Positions 30,171 through 39,994 of a DNA stretch of 58,452 nt are shown one piece after another (positions within the stretch are counted from its first letter, which is position 1; every line of letters starts with the position of its first letter). The notes below the pieces were generated by a model. It was not told where the DNA came from. It did no database searches and worked only from the letters and a program-made list of their open reading frames with translations. Position numbers and translations under genes: made by a program. The stretch is from Peptococcaceae bacterium (GTDB taxonomy: Bacteria > Bacillota > Desulfitobacteriia > Desulfitobacteriales > Desulfitobacteriaceae): the NCBI GenBank assembly GCA_031289815.1, contig JAITOS010000043.1, forward strand, positions 1 to 58,452, given 5' to 3'.

Positions 30171-30649
30171 ATCACCTTTTCGCCATGATTTATCGTGCGC
30201 ACCTTTAAATTCCCTGTATTGACGCTGAAATGGATCGTCCGGCCATAGTTGCCGCCGACGTCGGCGACCAGCAGCGGAATCCCCAGTTTTTTCAGTTCTC
30301 TTTTCACCGCTTCAGCATTGCGGTCGCCGATTTTCAGAATTTGAGGTTTGTCCGCAAAGGTAAACATCTGCGCCCCACCGGCTATTTTCGCTTTTAAGCG
30401 TGATTTTACGCCGCCGAGCGCCAAAACGCCTTCTACCAGCAGGTTGGTTCCCGTATCCGCGTATTTTGCCGGATTTCCTTCCGCATGTCCGATCGCCGTC
30501 GGCAGCATGATATGCGCCATCCCGCCTACTTTTTTCACTGAGTCAAAAATACATATCCCTATGCACGAACCCAGGCCGGGAGTCATCAGGATATCTTCAC
30601 CCTGCGCCGTTTTTACATCCGCCATGCCCACCATCACTATCCCGTTCAT
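30167..30649 (-). CDS. cheD: Chemoreceptor glutamine deamidase CheD
   Basis: This 160-aa protein carries the catalytic Cys in LGSCIGICIFDSVKKVGGMAHIMLP, with the His of AHIMLP, the usual Cys-His pair. CheD deamidates receptor glutamines and binds CheC, raising CheC activity on CheY-P. It starts 4 nt inside the cheC stop region. No receptor gene lies in the window. Confidence 0.93.
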   Translation of the reverse strand: MNGIVMVGMADVKTAQGEDILMTPGLGSCIGICIFDSVKKVGGMAHIMLPTAIGHAEGNPAKYADTGTNLLVEGVLALGGVKSRLKAKIAGGAQMFTFADKPQILKIGDRNAEAVKRELKKLGIPLLVADVGGNYGRTIHFSVNTGNLKVRTINHGEKVI

Positions 30650-31248
30650 ATGCCTAATGCTCCCAATAGCTTTTCCAGACCTCCCTGTTTGAGCAAAAAG
30701 ACGAATTTTCCTTCGATCTGCGGCGTTCCGGACAATTCCGTATCGATAAATAACACCTGGTCTTCCAAATCGCCGTCTTCGAGCAAGATCGCGCCCAAGC
30801 CCGCTCCGGCCATGTCCACCGCAATCGCCGGAACCGAGGCCTGCATGGAAATCCCCGAGAGTTGGGTCAGGGCCATCAAAAAGGAACTGACCAGGATATT
30901 GCCCACTTCTTTCAGCGCGGATTGCCTTAATTCATCCAGTAAATCCATTTGCTGATCTGATTGAAACAATCCCCGCAAAACGCTTTGCGCGCTCTCCAAG
31001 GGGAATAAGAACACCGCTTTTCCCGGCGCTTCACCGTTTACATGCAAGTATATCATCACCTGCGGTTCTTCCATGCCTCCCGCAATCTCGGCAATCTGCT
31101 CAAAAGAAATCATCCATACCTTCGGTATCGACATATCAATCCTTCTTTGCAGCAATTGGGATAAGGCGCTCGCCGCGTGTCCGGATCCTATATTGCCAAT
31201 TTCTCTGAACGCGTCCAATTTTGATTGTGATAAAAACTCATCCGTCAT
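30646..31248 (-). CDS. cheC: CheY-P phosphatase CheC
   Basis: This 200-aa protein has two active-site helices of the CheC/CheX/FliY family: DAFREIGNIGSGHAASALSQLL and LRQSALKEVGNILVSSFLMALTQLSG, each with the conserved Glu and Asn. CheC dephosphorylates CheY-P and is stimulated by CheD, encoded next to it. It overlaps the PilZ gene by 11 nt at its start. Confidence 0.93.
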   Translation of the reverse strand: MTDEFLSQSKLDAFREIGNIGSGHAASALSQLLQRRIDMSIPKVWMISFEQIAEIAGGMEEPQVMIYLHVNGEAPGKAVFLFPLESAQSVLRGLFQSDQQMDLLDELRQSALKEVGNILVSSFLMALTQLSGISMQASVPAIAVDMAGAGLGAILLEDGDLEDQVLFIDTELSGTPQIEGKFVFLLKQGGLEKLLGALGI

Positions 31249-31894
31249 TTTGCGTCAACCCCTTTTTGAGCATCTCTCTCTGTAAATCAAACACGGTGCG
31301 GATAATTCGGTCCCGAAGTTTTTCACTGATCTCCACAAATTCAATCGATACGTCCCAGCGCCGAATCGTGTCAAGCTGCTGAACTCTGCAAACTTTAGCC
31401 GGCATGTGGATTTCATACTTCGGCAGTGTTAACCGGGTATATAGCATCGCCCAGTCTTCAACCTTGCGGCGCGTCCGGAATCTCATCCCGCCGCCGCTCA
31501 AGTCGATCATGGACGCCTCGATTTCTTCTGACATACCGTTCTTGGTCACAACCCGGTAAGAAAGAGGAAAAAACGCTTCGATACGAACATAATTGCGCCG
31601 TTGTATTTTTTCGATATCTCCCAGATATTCCAGAACAAAGAGCGGTATAGGCACGGCGATCCGCTGGATGATCCTCGCTTTTACCCGATACGTATAGCGG
31701 CTCTCCTGAAAAACTATTTCCACTACCGTTCCCTCACTGATTGGCACAATCGCGCCGCCGGCAGACGGAACCACCAGCGAAATGATCCGCTCTCCCACTT
31801 CCTCAAAATACGTTCGGTAGTCGCCTTCATAGGGGCCTTCAAGAACGATTAATTTAACGGCTAAACCAGGTCTTGCTTTTCCCAAATAATTCAT
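31238..31894 (-). CDS. PilZ-domain c-di-GMP receptor (YcgR/MotI type)
   Basis: The protein has 218 aa from MNYLGKARPG (31894). AGGAGAGGG lies upstream, inside a longer in-frame ORF that would start on the ribosome binding site. An N-terminal YcgR-like beta domain (about 1-95) is followed by a PilZ domain with RRNYVR (the RxxxR motif) and DLSGGGMRF (D/NxSxxG). These residues bind c-di-GMP. In Bacillus the equivalent protein in the flagellar operon acts as a molecular clutch on MotA. The HD-GYP gene at 53143 could lower its ligand. Confidence 0.88.
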   Translation of the reverse strand: MNYLGKARPGLAVKLIVLEGPYEGDYRTYFEEVGERIISLVVPSAGGAIVPISEGTVVEIVFQESRYTYRVKARIIQRIAVPIPLFVLEYLGDIEKIQRRNYVRIEAFFPLSYRVVTKNGMSEEIEASMIDLSGGGMRFRTRRKVEDWAMLYTRLTLPKYEIHMPAKVCRVQQLDTIRRWDVSIEFVEISEKLRDRIIRTVFDLQREMLKKGLTQNDG

Positions 31895-31948
31895 GAGATA
31901 TCCCTCTCCTATCTCTCGCATAAAAGGAATTTTCCGGCGTTTCCATTT

Positions 31949-32797
31949 TTACATATCCAACAAACCTTTAAGAAATCCCCGGACTCCTCCCGCTTGCCGC
32001 GGCGGCGATACATACAATCCCAGTACAGAACCCGCAATCCAGCGGATGCATTGATACGATGAACTCTGAGGAAAAGCCACGCCTAACGGCACTTGCATCA
32101 TCACCGCCCGACTGACGGCGCGGTCTTCATATACCCAGCCCATGAGCCGGATCGATCCCTGAAGAAATTTTTGCACCGCTTTTTCCAACCGCTCATAGGT
32201 TAGCCGCGCTTCCGCTTCCGAGTGAACTTTGTTGACCACCACATAAGCCGGACAGGAAACACCGTTGGCGTACAGAACTTTCAGCATTCCGTAAGCGTCG
32301 GTAATCGCCGTCGGTTCAGGGGTCGTGATCACAATCACGTCGTCCGAGGCCCGCAGAAGATCGATCACTGTGTTTCCCAGGCCCGCTCCGGTATCGATGA
32401 TCAGGATGTCGGCCATATCCTCCAAGCGCCCGATATTGGCGATAAAACTTAGCCTGCTGACCCGGTCCAGATTCGCCAGCTCCAGGATTCCGGAGCCGCC
32501 GGGTACAATCAGCATTCCCTTCGGGCCTTGAACGACGACCTCTTCCACTGTTTTTTCGCCGGTGATGAGATGTTGGATCGTGTAGCGGGGCACAACGCCG
32601 CAGGCAATGTCCACATTGGATAATCCTAAATCGCCGTCCAGGACGGCAACGCGCACCTTGTGTTCTATCAAAGCCAGAGCCAAATTCACAGTAAAATTCG
32701 TCTTGCCTACGCCGCCTTTACCACTGGTAACGGCAATGACCCGCATACTCTTCCTCTCATTTGCCAATGGCTGTAAACCCATGATCTGGCGATTCAC
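31949..32797 (-). CDS. flhG: Flagellar number regulator FlhG (MinD-like ATPase)
   Basis: This 282-aa ParA/MinD ATPase has the deviant Walker A VTSGKGGVGKTNFTVNLA, a DGDLGLSNVDI switch and IIDTGAGLG. The N-terminal NRQIMGLQPLANERK resembles the short FlhG segment that activates FlhF GTPase (the DQAxxLR-type motif). FlhG limits flagellar number and delivers C-ring proteins. It overlaps flhF by 4 nt. Confidence 0.92.
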   Translation of the reverse strand: MNRQIMGLQPLANERKSMRVIAVTSGKGGVGKTNFTVNLALALIEHKVRVAVLDGDLGLSNVDIACGVVPRYTIQHLITGEKTVEEVVVQGPKGMLIVPGGSGILELANLDRVSRLSFIANIGRLEDMADILIIDTGAGLGNTVIDLLRASDDVIVITTPEPTAITDAYGMLKVLYANGVSCPAYVVVNKVHSEAEARLTYERLEKAVQKFLQGSIRLMGWVYEDRAVSRAVMMQVPLGVAFPQSSSYQCIRWIAGSVLGLYVSPPRQAGGVRGFLKGLLDM

Positions 32798-34044
32798 GCG
32801 GACAGCCCTCCTCCTAAGGCGTAGAGAGCTAATCTTTCCGGGGTCGCGACTTCAATATCATCCGGCACATTTTGCCCATTGGTAACATACGCAATCGGCA
32901 TGGAGGTCTGTTCGATCAAATTTAGCATATTGCCGGCGCACTGAGTTTCATCCAATTTAGAAATGATCAAATGATCCGCTAACAGCTGAAAGCGTTGAAT
33001 CACCTGAAGCATATCCTGCGTATTCATCGTCGCGCTCAAGACCAGCATGGATACGTCCGGCTTCGCCTTATCGATCAGCGCCCGCAATTCAGACATATGT
33101 AAATCATGCTGCGGGCTGCGCCCAGCCGTATCAATAAAGATCAATTCTTTATCCTTATGCTTCGCCAGAGCCTCTGCAATTCCCGCCGGCGCCATCACCA
33201 CCTCTACCGCGACGCCGATGATATCCCCAAAGGTCTTTAATTGCTCCACCGCCGCCACCCGATAGGTATCGGCGGTAATCAAGGCGACTTTCCGTTTGTC
33301 AACAATACTGAACCCGGCCGCTAATTTACCGATCGTCGTCGTTTTTCCCACGCCGGTCGGCCCAATCAGCGCCACCACGCACGGCTTGTCCTGCTCCAAC
33401 CGGATCGGCGTCGTATTGACGCACATTTTCGTGATAGAGTTCTTCAGGCTAAAATACACTGCGCTCCTGCTCCACCAATCTTCCTCCGTCACATCCTGCT
33501 GTACCTGGCGCAATAACTGGCGTATCAGCGGTTCCTGAATCCCCCGCTCTCTCAGATAATCGGCCCACGGCTGCAAAGGAGGCGACCATGCCATCTGATC
33601 TCCGCTAAAGTTCAGAATATTCTGATTCATTTTCTCCATCAACTGGCGCATTTGATCCAGCTCTTGCTTTAAGACGGCCGTGTCCCTCTCTCGCTCCACC
33701 TCCGCCTCTTGGAGCTTTCTGAGTTCTTTGGCTTCTTTCATCTTTATTCCTATTTCCTTTTCGATCTCTTTCTCTTTCTCTTTTTCTCTTTCTCTTTCTT
33801 TTTCCTCCGCTCTCTCCGCCGCCTTATGGAGCGGCGCTTCCTCCGGCATTTTTTTCACGGCCACCGGCTGATCTTCCACCGCCGCCGTAATCTCCACCCT
33901 CGTTCTGCCAAATAAACCGAAAAATCCGCCTTCCCGAAACTGCCGCGTTTGTAAAATAATCGCCTCCGAACCCAGTTCTCGTTTAATCCGGCCCATCGTT
34001 TCCGCGACATTGTCCCCCACAAATCTTTTAACTCTCATCTGCAT
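32794..34044 (-). CDS. flhF: SRP-type GTPase FlhF
   Basis: The 416-aa protein has a basic B domain containing a highly charged stretch (residues about 80-125, coded by a GAGAAA-like simple repeat near 33755-33810), then the NG GTPase domain. Visible motifs are GPTGVGKTTTIGKLAAGF, DTYRVAAVEQLK, DTAGRSPQH and ISKLDETQCAGN. FlhF sets the site of flagellar assembly. Its start overlaps the flhA stop by 17 nt. Confidence 0.95.
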   Translation of the reverse strand: MQMRVKRFVGDNVAETMGRIKRELGSEAIILQTRQFREGGFFGLFGRTRVEITAAVEDQPVAVKKMPEEAPLHKAAERAEEKEREREKEKEKEIEKEIGIKMKEAKELRKLQEAEVERERDTAVLKQELDQMRQLMEKMNQNILNFSGDQMAWSPPLQPWADYLRERGIQEPLIRQLLRQVQQDVTEEDWWSRSAVYFSLKNSITKMCVNTTPIRLEQDKPCVVALIGPTGVGKTTTIGKLAAGFSIVDKRKVALITADTYRVAAVEQLKTFGDIIGVAVEVVMAPAGIAEALAKHKDKELIFIDTAGRSPQHDLHMSELRALIDKAKPDVSMLVLSATMNTQDMLQVIQRFQLLADHLIISKLDETQCAGNMLNLIEQTSMPIAYVTNGQNVPDDIEVATPERLALYALGGGLSA

Positions 34045-36094
34045 TCACCATCCCCACCGCTTGAACTTCAATTCCCTGAATGAGCTCGTTATAGGATAAA
34101 ACCACCAGCTGCGGTAATTGCCGCTCCGTCATCTTTTTCAGATTGATCCTCACCATCGGCGCGCAAACCATCACCGGAACATAGCCGTTTAACATCATTT
34201 TCTCTGTTTCTTTGCTGATATTTTTAACCAATCGCTGGATCAGATTCGGATCCAAATTTACGAAACTGCCAAACTCCGCCGGCTGGATATTATTGAGGAT
34301 CTGTTGTTCCAACTGCGGATCGAGGGTCAGGACGCGCAGTTCTTTCTCTTTGCCGATGAGAGCCTGGACGATCTGTCTGGACAGGCTTTGCCGCGCATAC
34401 TCCGTCAAGCGGTCAATATCCTTGCCGAACACCGAGTAATCCGCCAACGTCTCCAAGACCGTCATCAGATCCTTGATCGATACCCTTTCACGCAGTAAAT
34501 TGCTCAGGATTTTTTGAATCTGACCCAAATTCAACAGATCCGGAATGAGTTCCTCCACGATGGCCGGCGCGTATTCTCTCACGTTATCCACCAACATCTT
34601 GACGTCTTGACGGGTGAGGATTTCCCCGGCGTGAATTTTAATGACCTCCGTCAGATGGGTCGCCAATACCGTTGGCGCGTCAACCACCGTACAACCCGCT
34701 GTTTCCGCCTGCTCCCGGTATTTTATATTGATCCATTTAGCGTCTAAGCCAAAGGCCGGTTCCTTGGTCGGCGTACCGGGAATACTGTCATCCTCAAAGC
34801 CGCTGCTCATGCAGAGATAATGATCCGCCAGCAAATCCCCGCCGGCGACTTCGGCGCCGCGCAGCTTAATCACATATTGATTCGCCGTCAGATTCATATT
34901 GTCCCGGATGCGGATCACCGGTACGATAAAACCAAGCTCCGCCGCAATTTGCCGCCGGATCAGCACCACTCTTTCCATGAAATCACCGCCCCGGTTCGCG
35001 TCTACCAAGGCGATCAGCGCGTATCCCAATTCAATCTCCATATTATCCACATGTAAGGCAGCCACAACATTTTCCGGTTTTTTGCTGTCTTCCAGTTCGA
35101 TCTCACTGGCGGTTTCCGTCTCTTTATCAGCGGCGGCGCGCATACTGCGCTGGATCATCAGGCCGGAGATCACCAGAAAAGCGGCTACGATAAACAGCGG
35201 TATCTTAGGCAATCCAAACAGGGCCAGGGCAATCAAAACCCCGCCCGTGATAAATAAGGCTCTCGGCGCTCTAAACATCTGTCTGGCGATATCCTGTCCC
35301 AGATTATTCTCTGAAGCGGCTCTGGTTACCACTAAGCCGGTCGAAGTCGAAATCAGCAGCGCCGGGATCTGCGAGACTAAGCCGTCGCCGATCGTCAGCA
35401 GGGTGTACTTATTTAACGCCTCCAGAATCGCCATATCCTTCATCACCACCCCGATGACAAAGCCGCCGATGATATTGATCACCAGGATGATAATCGCCGC
35501 GATAGCGTCTCCTTTCACGAACTTACTGGCGCCGTCCATCGCTCCGTAAAAATCCGCTTCCTGCTGGATCTTTTTACGGCGATCCTTCGCTCCCTGCTCA
35601 TTGATCAGTCCTGAATTCATATCGGCGTCAATCGCCATCTGTTTTCCGGGCATCGCGTCCAGGGTGAAGCGGGCGACGACTTCCGAAATCCGCTCCGCGC
35701 CTTTGGTAATGACGATAAACTGAACGATGACCAGGATGACGAAGACGATAAAGCCGACCACCGCGTTGCCGCGCACGACAAATTGGCCGAATTGCTGGAT
35801 GACGTCTCCCGCGTGTCCGTCCAGGAGAATCAACTTCGTCGCGGCGACGTTCAGCGATAAGCGAAATAAGGTCATCACCAGCAGTAAAGACGGCAAAACG
35901 GAAAACTCCAGCGGATCTTTGGTGAAGATCGCCAGCATCAGGGTCAATACAGCGCCGGTGATATTGATCGTAATCAATACGTCCAATAAATGCGCCGGCA
36001 AGGGGACGACCATCATAACGACGATCATCACCATCGCCAGACCGGCAAGTACATCGATATTCTCCATCCAACGCCGTCGAATTGCTGTAGCCAT
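34028..36094 (-). CDS. flhA: Flagellar export gate protein FlhA
   Basis: This 688-aa protein has about eight N-terminal membrane helices (about 15-310). The conserved cytoplasmic FHIPEP-type loop reads ARFTLDAMPGKQMAIDADMNSGLINEQGAKDRRKKIQQEADFYGAMDGASKFVKGDAIA. A C-terminal cytoplasmic domain docks late chaperone-substrate complexes. Normal family length. Confidence 0.96.
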   Translation of the reverse strand: MATAIRRRWMENIDVLAGLAMVMIVVMMVVPLPAHLLDVLITINITGAVLTLMLAIFTKDPLEFSVLPSLLLVMTLFRLSLNVAATKLILLDGHAGDVIQQFGQFVVRGNAVVGFIVFVILVIVQFIVITKGAERISEVVARFTLDAMPGKQMAIDADMNSGLINEQGAKDRRKKIQQEADFYGAMDGASKFVKGDAIAAIIILVINIIGGFVIGVVMKDMAILEALNKYTLLTIGDGLVSQIPALLISTSTGLVVTRAASENNLGQDIARQMFRAPRALFITGGVLIALALFGLPKIPLFIVAAFLVISGLMIQRSMRAAADKETETASEIELEDSKKPENVVAALHVDNMEIELGYALIALVDANRGGDFMERVVLIRRQIAAELGFIVPVIRIRDNMNLTANQYVIKLRGAEVAGGDLLADHYLCMSSGFEDDSIPGTPTKEPAFGLDAKWINIKYREQAETAGCTVVDAPTVLATHLTEVIKIHAGEILTRQDVKMLVDNVREYAPAIVEELIPDLLNLGQIQKILSNLLRERVSIKDLMTVLETLADYSVFGKDIDRLTEYARQSLSRQIVQALIGKEKELRVLTLDPQLEQQILNNIQPAEFGSFVNLDPNLIQRLVKNISKETEKMMLNGYVPVMVCAPMVRINLKKMTERQLPQLVVLSYNELIQGIEVQAVGMVNADES

Positions 36095-36114
36095 GCGTTC
36101 CCTCCTGAATGATA

Positions 36115-37176
36115 TTAAGCCATCCGTCTCTTTTTCTTGAGCCGATAAACGAAAGCCAAGACTTCCGCCACGGCTTTATACAAATCCGCCGGCACTTTCT
36201 GACCGATCTCTACCTTGCTGTATAAAACACGCGCCAACGGTTTATTCTCTACAATCACAATGTCGTATTCTTTCGCCTTTTCCTTGATCCTTAAAGCCAC
36301 TTCATCCCGCCCCTTCGCCAGGACATAGGGAGCGTCTTTCTCGGTCAATGCATATCGTAAAGCGACGGCGAAATGCGTCGGGTTGGTAATGACCACATCC
36401 GCCTTTGCCACATCCTGCATCATGCGCCGCATAGACAAGGCCCGCTGCTTCTTCTTGATCTCCGCTTTCAACTGAGGATTACCCTCGGTCTGTTTGTATT
36501 CGTCTTTTAAATCCTGATGGGACATCCGCAAATTTTTCTCATAATCCCACCATTGGTACAAGTAGTCGATGACGGCAATGATCAGAAAGGCCAACGCAAT
36601 CTTCCAGGCCATCGTTTGCAGGGCGCTTCCCAGCAAAATCGCCCCCTGCCGGACGTCAATCTGCTGTAGAGCCGGAAAAACTTCCATGTTATCCCGAATA
36701 CAGGCGTAAAGAAAATAGCCGATAATGGATACCTTAAACAGTGATTTGCCCAGCTCGACCCACGCCCGGACGCCGAACATCCGCTTGGCGCCTTTCATTG
36801 GGCTGATTCTGGAGAGCTGCGGTTTGAGAGGTTCGATCGTAAACAGCCCTTTGACCTGAAAGTAATTGGCGGCCGTCGCCACAGCTACCCCGACCGCGAA
36901 GAAAGGGGCGGCTACCTGAACCCCAATGAACAACACGTTCAGCATCAAGCTGGCAATGGATTTGATCGTCCAATCCGCCGACAGACCGTAGGTATAGGTC
37001 ATCAGCTGCGACATTTTCACCACCATCGGCGAGGCCCAGATCTTTAACAGCAGGACAAAGGCCAAAAGCATGAGCGCGGAAACGATCTCCTGGCTGCGGA
37101 GGACTTGCCCTTTTTTACGCGCGTCCTGGCGCTTGCGCGGAGTCGCTGTAAATATTTTCTCGCTCAAGGACCCCAC
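36115..37176 (-). CDS. flhB: Flagellar export switch protein FlhB
   Basis: This 353-aa protein has four membrane helices and a C-terminal cytoplasmic domain with the autocleavage motif in VVITNPTHFAVALRY (NPTH). FlhB changes export from rod/hook to filament substrates on a signal from FliK. Its first codons overlap the fliR stop by 13 nt. Confidence 0.95.
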   Translation of the reverse strand: MGSLSEKIFTATPRKRQDARKKGQVLRSQEIVSALMLLAFVLLLKIWASPMVVKMSQLMTYTYGLSADWTIKSIASLMLNVLFIGVQVAAPFFAVGVAVATAANYFQVKGLFTIEPLKPQLSRISPMKGAKRMFGVRAWVELGKSLFKVSIIGYFLYACIRDNMEVFPALQQIDVRQGAILLGSALQTMAWKIALAFLIIAVIDYLYQWWDYEKNLRMSHQDLKDEYKQTEGNPQLKAEIKKKQRALSMRRMMQDVAKADVVITNPTHFAVALRYALTEKDAPYVLAKGRDEVALRIKEKAKEYDIVIVENKPLARVLYSKVEIGQKVPADLYKAVAEVLAFVYRLKKKRRMA

Positions 37177-37943
37177 CCCCTAAACAGTTCATACAGCCAG
37201 ACCATATTGGTTCTAAACAGCTGATTGACGGTTTCGCCAAAGAGCAGCATCGACAGGAACAGGAGGATAAAACCAAAAATAATCTTTACCGGAAATATAA
37301 CGGACATAATATTTAACTGCGGAACCGTTCTCGACAACAGCCCCACGCCGACGTCCGCCAGCACCAGCGCCCCGAAAACCGGTAAAGCGATTTGAATCGA
37401 CATACTGAAGACTTGCAGGATCAGGGAGATACAAAAATCCGCCCCGAGCGTAATCCCGCTCGCCACAATCGGCACAAAGGTGTAGCTTTTGGCCATCGCG
37501 GCGATCATGATATGGTGCGCGTTAAACGCCAAAAGCAGCATTGTCGTTAAAATCATCTGGAAGTTGGCGATCACGGGACTTTGCGTCCCGTTCACCGGGT
37601 CCAGAAAATTTCCCATGAGAAAGCCCATTTGAAAGGCAATGAGCTGCCCCGCTCCCTGGATGACCGACGTGACCAGAGAGATCACGAAGCCGATCACCAA
37701 GCCAAATAAGAGTTCTTTGATCAATACCCCCACATAGGGCAGGGTCTCCTGCGGTATCTCCACCTGAGTGCCCAGCAGCAGGGGATACATGACCGCGGTA
37801 ATACTCACCACCAATCCCAATTTAACCAGCACCGGAACCCCGCGGGCGCCAAAGACCGGCGCCAGCATAATCATACCGCCCCAACGGGCGAAGATCAGAA
37901 AGAAAAACGAAAGGTTCCATTGCAGCAGCTGCGCTAAATCCAA
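37164..37943 (-). CDS. fliR: Flagellar export gate protein FliR
   Basis: This 259-aa membrane protein has about six hydrophobic segments and the family pattern ARWGGMIMLAPVFGARGVPVLVKLGL, then LIAFQMGFLMGNFLDPVNGTQSPVIANF. It forms the helical export gate with FliP and FliQ. It overlaps flhB and follows fliQ. Confidence 0.95.
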   Translation of the reverse strand: MDLAQLLQWNLSFFFLIFARWGGMIMLAPVFGARGVPVLVKLGLVVSITAVMYPLLLGTQVEIPQETLPYVGVLIKELLFGLVIGFVISLVTSVIQGAGQLIAFQMGFLMGNFLDPVNGTQSPVIANFQMILTTMLLLAFNAHHIMIAAMAKSYTFVPIVASGITLGADFCISLILQVFSMSIQIALPVFGALVLADVGVGLLSRTVPQLNIMSVIFPVKIIFGFILLFLSMLLFGETVNQLFRTNMVWLYELFRGWGP

Positions 37944-37965
37944 AACCCCGTTCCCCTTTCCTCAC

Positions 37966-38238
37966 TCAAAAATTGGCGTATGCCGGTAAGTTCATAAACA
38001 GATTGGCCGTATAGCTGGTCAAAACCCCCAGCATCCACGAGCCAAGCGTCAACATGACCAAAATCATGGCCAGAATCTTGGGAATGAACGACAGCGTCTG
38101 TTCCTGAATCTGGGTCATCGCCTGAAACATGCTGACGGTCAACCCCACGATCAGACTGACCCCCAAAATGGGCCCGCCGACCATGATCGCTGTTCCTAAC
38201 GCTTCTTTGGCCAGATATAAAACATCATTTTGGCTCAC
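37966..38238 (-). CDS. fliQ: Flagellar export gate protein FliQ
   Basis: This 90-aa protein has two membrane helices, with the typical LAKEALGTAIMVGGPILGVSLIVGLTVSMFQAMTQIQEQTLSFIPKI. It is a component of the FliPQR gate, encoded between fliP and fliR in the usual order. Confidence 0.95.
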   Translation of the reverse strand: MSQNDVLYLAKEALGTAIMVGGPILGVSLIVGLTVSMFQAMTQIQEQTLSFIPKILAMILVMLTLGSWMLGVLTSYTANLFMNLPAYANF

Positions 38239-38322
38239 AATTAACCTCCATCACCTGTCAAAACCTCAAGGATTTTTTCTTTATGTAGCTCAGCGCGTCA
38301 TCCCGCCAATCACCGCAGATCG

Positions 38323-39126
38323 TCAGTGAAAACTGTTCAGCAAGGCCTGCACCACCAGATGCCAGCCATCCACCAGCACAAACAGCATCAGTTTAAACGG
38401 CAACGAAATCATCATCGGCGGCAACATCATCATCCCCATCGACATCAGTACGCTGGAAACGATCATATCAATGATAATAAAGGGGATGAATATCGCAAAG
38501 CCCATCTGAAACGCGGTCTTCAACTCACTGATCACGAACGCCGGAATGAGCACATAGGTCGGCACGTCGCGGTAGGTCGCCGGTTGTTGCTCCATCTTCG
38601 CCATACTCACAAAAAGCTCCAGATCCTTCTCCCGCGTCTGCCTGATCATGAAAGCGCGCAATGGCGCTTCCGCTCTGCTCAAAGCCTCGGTTTGGGTAAT
38701 CTCGCTCTGCATATAGGGCTGCAAAGCCTCCGCATTAATCTGATTCCAGGTCGGCGCCATCACAAAAAATGTAAGAAACAACGCCAGCCCGACGATCACC
38801 TGATTCGGCGGCAGCTGCTGCGTTCCCAAGGCGTTTCTGACAAAAGACAGGATGATAACCGTCCGGGTAAAGGAAGTCATCAGAACCAATATCGCCGGCG
38901 CGATCGATAAGACCGTCAGCAACAGCAATAACTGCAACGAAGCGCTGGTCTGTTCCCCGGGAGTATTCCCCAGATCCAGGTTTAAGGCGGCGGCCAGAAC
39001 CGGACGCTCAGACGCGGCCAGAAAAACCACGATAAACGCCAGAGTCACTCCGGCCAGGAAACATTTTTTCCAACCGCGCAACCGCCCGTACAGCCGAACG
39101 GCATTCCCCTCACAGCTTGTCCGCAT
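38323..39126 (-). CDS. fliP: Flagellar export gate protein FliP
   Basis: The protein has 267 aa from MRTSCEGNAV (39126), where TGGAGGAGAAAGATC provides a ribosome binding site; a longer in-frame start would run deep into fliO. It has a cleavable-type N-terminal signal helix (about 20-39), then the FliP signatures TSFTRTVIILSFVRNALGTQQLPPNQVIVGLALFLTFFVM and AFVISELKTAFQMGFAIFIPFIIIDM. It overlaps fliO by 17 nt. Confidence 0.93.
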   Translation of the reverse strand: MRTSCEGNAVRLYGRLRGWKKCFLAGVTLAFIVVFLAASERPVLAAALNLDLGNTPGEQTSASLQLLLLLTVLSIAPAILVLMTSFTRTVIILSFVRNALGTQQLPPNQVIVGLALFLTFFVMAPTWNQINAEALQPYMQSEITQTEALSRAEAPLRAFMIRQTREKDLELFVSMAKMEQQPATYRDVPTYVLIPAFVISELKTAFQMGFAIFIPFIIIDMIVSSVLMSMGMMMLPPMMISLPFKLMLFVLVDGWHLVVQALLNSFH

Positions 39127-39601
39127 GATCTTTCTCCTCCAGCATCCTTTGCAGCTCGGAATCAAAGGGTCGCCGCCTCTTTTTCCCGTAAAACAACCGC
39201 CGCCAGAATGTATTCGCCAGACTTTCCGGTCTGGATTCGGAACGATGGGCAATCTCATCGATGATTTCCGCCACCGCCTCCAGATCTTCAATCTCCGCGA
39301 TCTTTACTAAGCTATGATCGGATCCGCCCAAGACTTGAAATTTTCCCGCGATCTCCACCAGATAGAGCGTCTGCTGCCCACCCAAAGATTGGCGATCCAA
39401 CACCCGGGCCCAGGAAGAATCCAAGCCGCTGAACTGGGAACGGTTTAAACGCCGGATGATCCAAAGCACCACTACCAGGATCAGGAGAAAGACGACAATA
39501 TACGCGAACACTCCCCCCCAGGAAAAATCCGGCAGCTGCGTCCCCACGTCAGCGCCACCGCTCAGATATGGACTGTCCTCAATACTCTCAGCACTTTTCA
39601 T
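39110..39601 (-). CDS. fliO: Flagellar biosynthesis protein FliO
   Basis: This 163-aa protein has a short extracytoplasmic N-terminus, one membrane helix (about residues 31-50) and a cytoplasmic domain with VLDRQSLGGQQTLYLVEIAGKFQVLGGSD, the FliO (FliZ of Bacillus) pattern. FliO is a scaffold for FliP assembly. A Lys/Arg-rich segment follows. Located between cheY and fliP. Confidence 0.88.
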   Translation of the reverse strand: MKSAESIEDSPYLSGGADVGTQLPDFSWGGVFAYIVVFLLILVVVLWIIRRLNRSQFSGLDSSWARVLDRQSLGGQQTLYLVEIAGKFQVLGGSDHSLVKIAEIEDLEAVAEIIDEIAHRSESRPESLANTFWRRLFYGKKRRRPFDSELQRMLEEKDHADKL

Positions 39602-39603
39602 CG

Positions 39604-39966
39604 TTATTTCAAGGCCTTATTCACGGCTTCCAGCACACGATCCGGTTGAAACGGTTTAACCACAAAGTCCCTCGCCCCGGATTGAATCGCTTCAATAACC
39701 ATCGACTGCTGCCCCATCGCGCTACACATAATAATCCGGGCCTGCGGATCTAATTTCCGTATTTCCTTTACCGCCTGAAGACCGTCCATCTCCGGCATCG
39801 TGATATCCATGACGGTGAGCTCAGGCTTTAGCTCCATATACTTACTTACGGCCACCGCCCCGTTTTCCGCCTCTCCGGCAATCGTAAACCCATTCTTTGT
39901 CAGGATATCTTTCAGCATCATCCGCATAAAAGCCGCATCATCTACGATCAGGATATTTGCGCTCAC
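39604..39966 (-). CDS. cheY: Chemotaxis response regulator CheY
   Basis: This 120-aa single receiver domain has ILIVDDAAFMR (acidic pair), TVMDITMPEMDG (phospho-Asp), IIMCSAMGQ and VVKPFQ. It binds FliM/FliY when phosphorylated by CheA. It lies between fliY and fliO, as in Bacillus. Confidence 0.95.
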   Translation of the reverse strand: MSANILIVDDAAFMRMMLKDILTKNGFTIAGEAENGAVAVSKYMELKPELTVMDITMPEMDGLQAVKEIRKLDPQARIIMCSAMGQQSMVIEAIQSGARDFVVKPFQPDRVLEAVNKALK

Positions 39967-39994
39967 TTTTTTTCCTCCTCTACTATCAATAATC

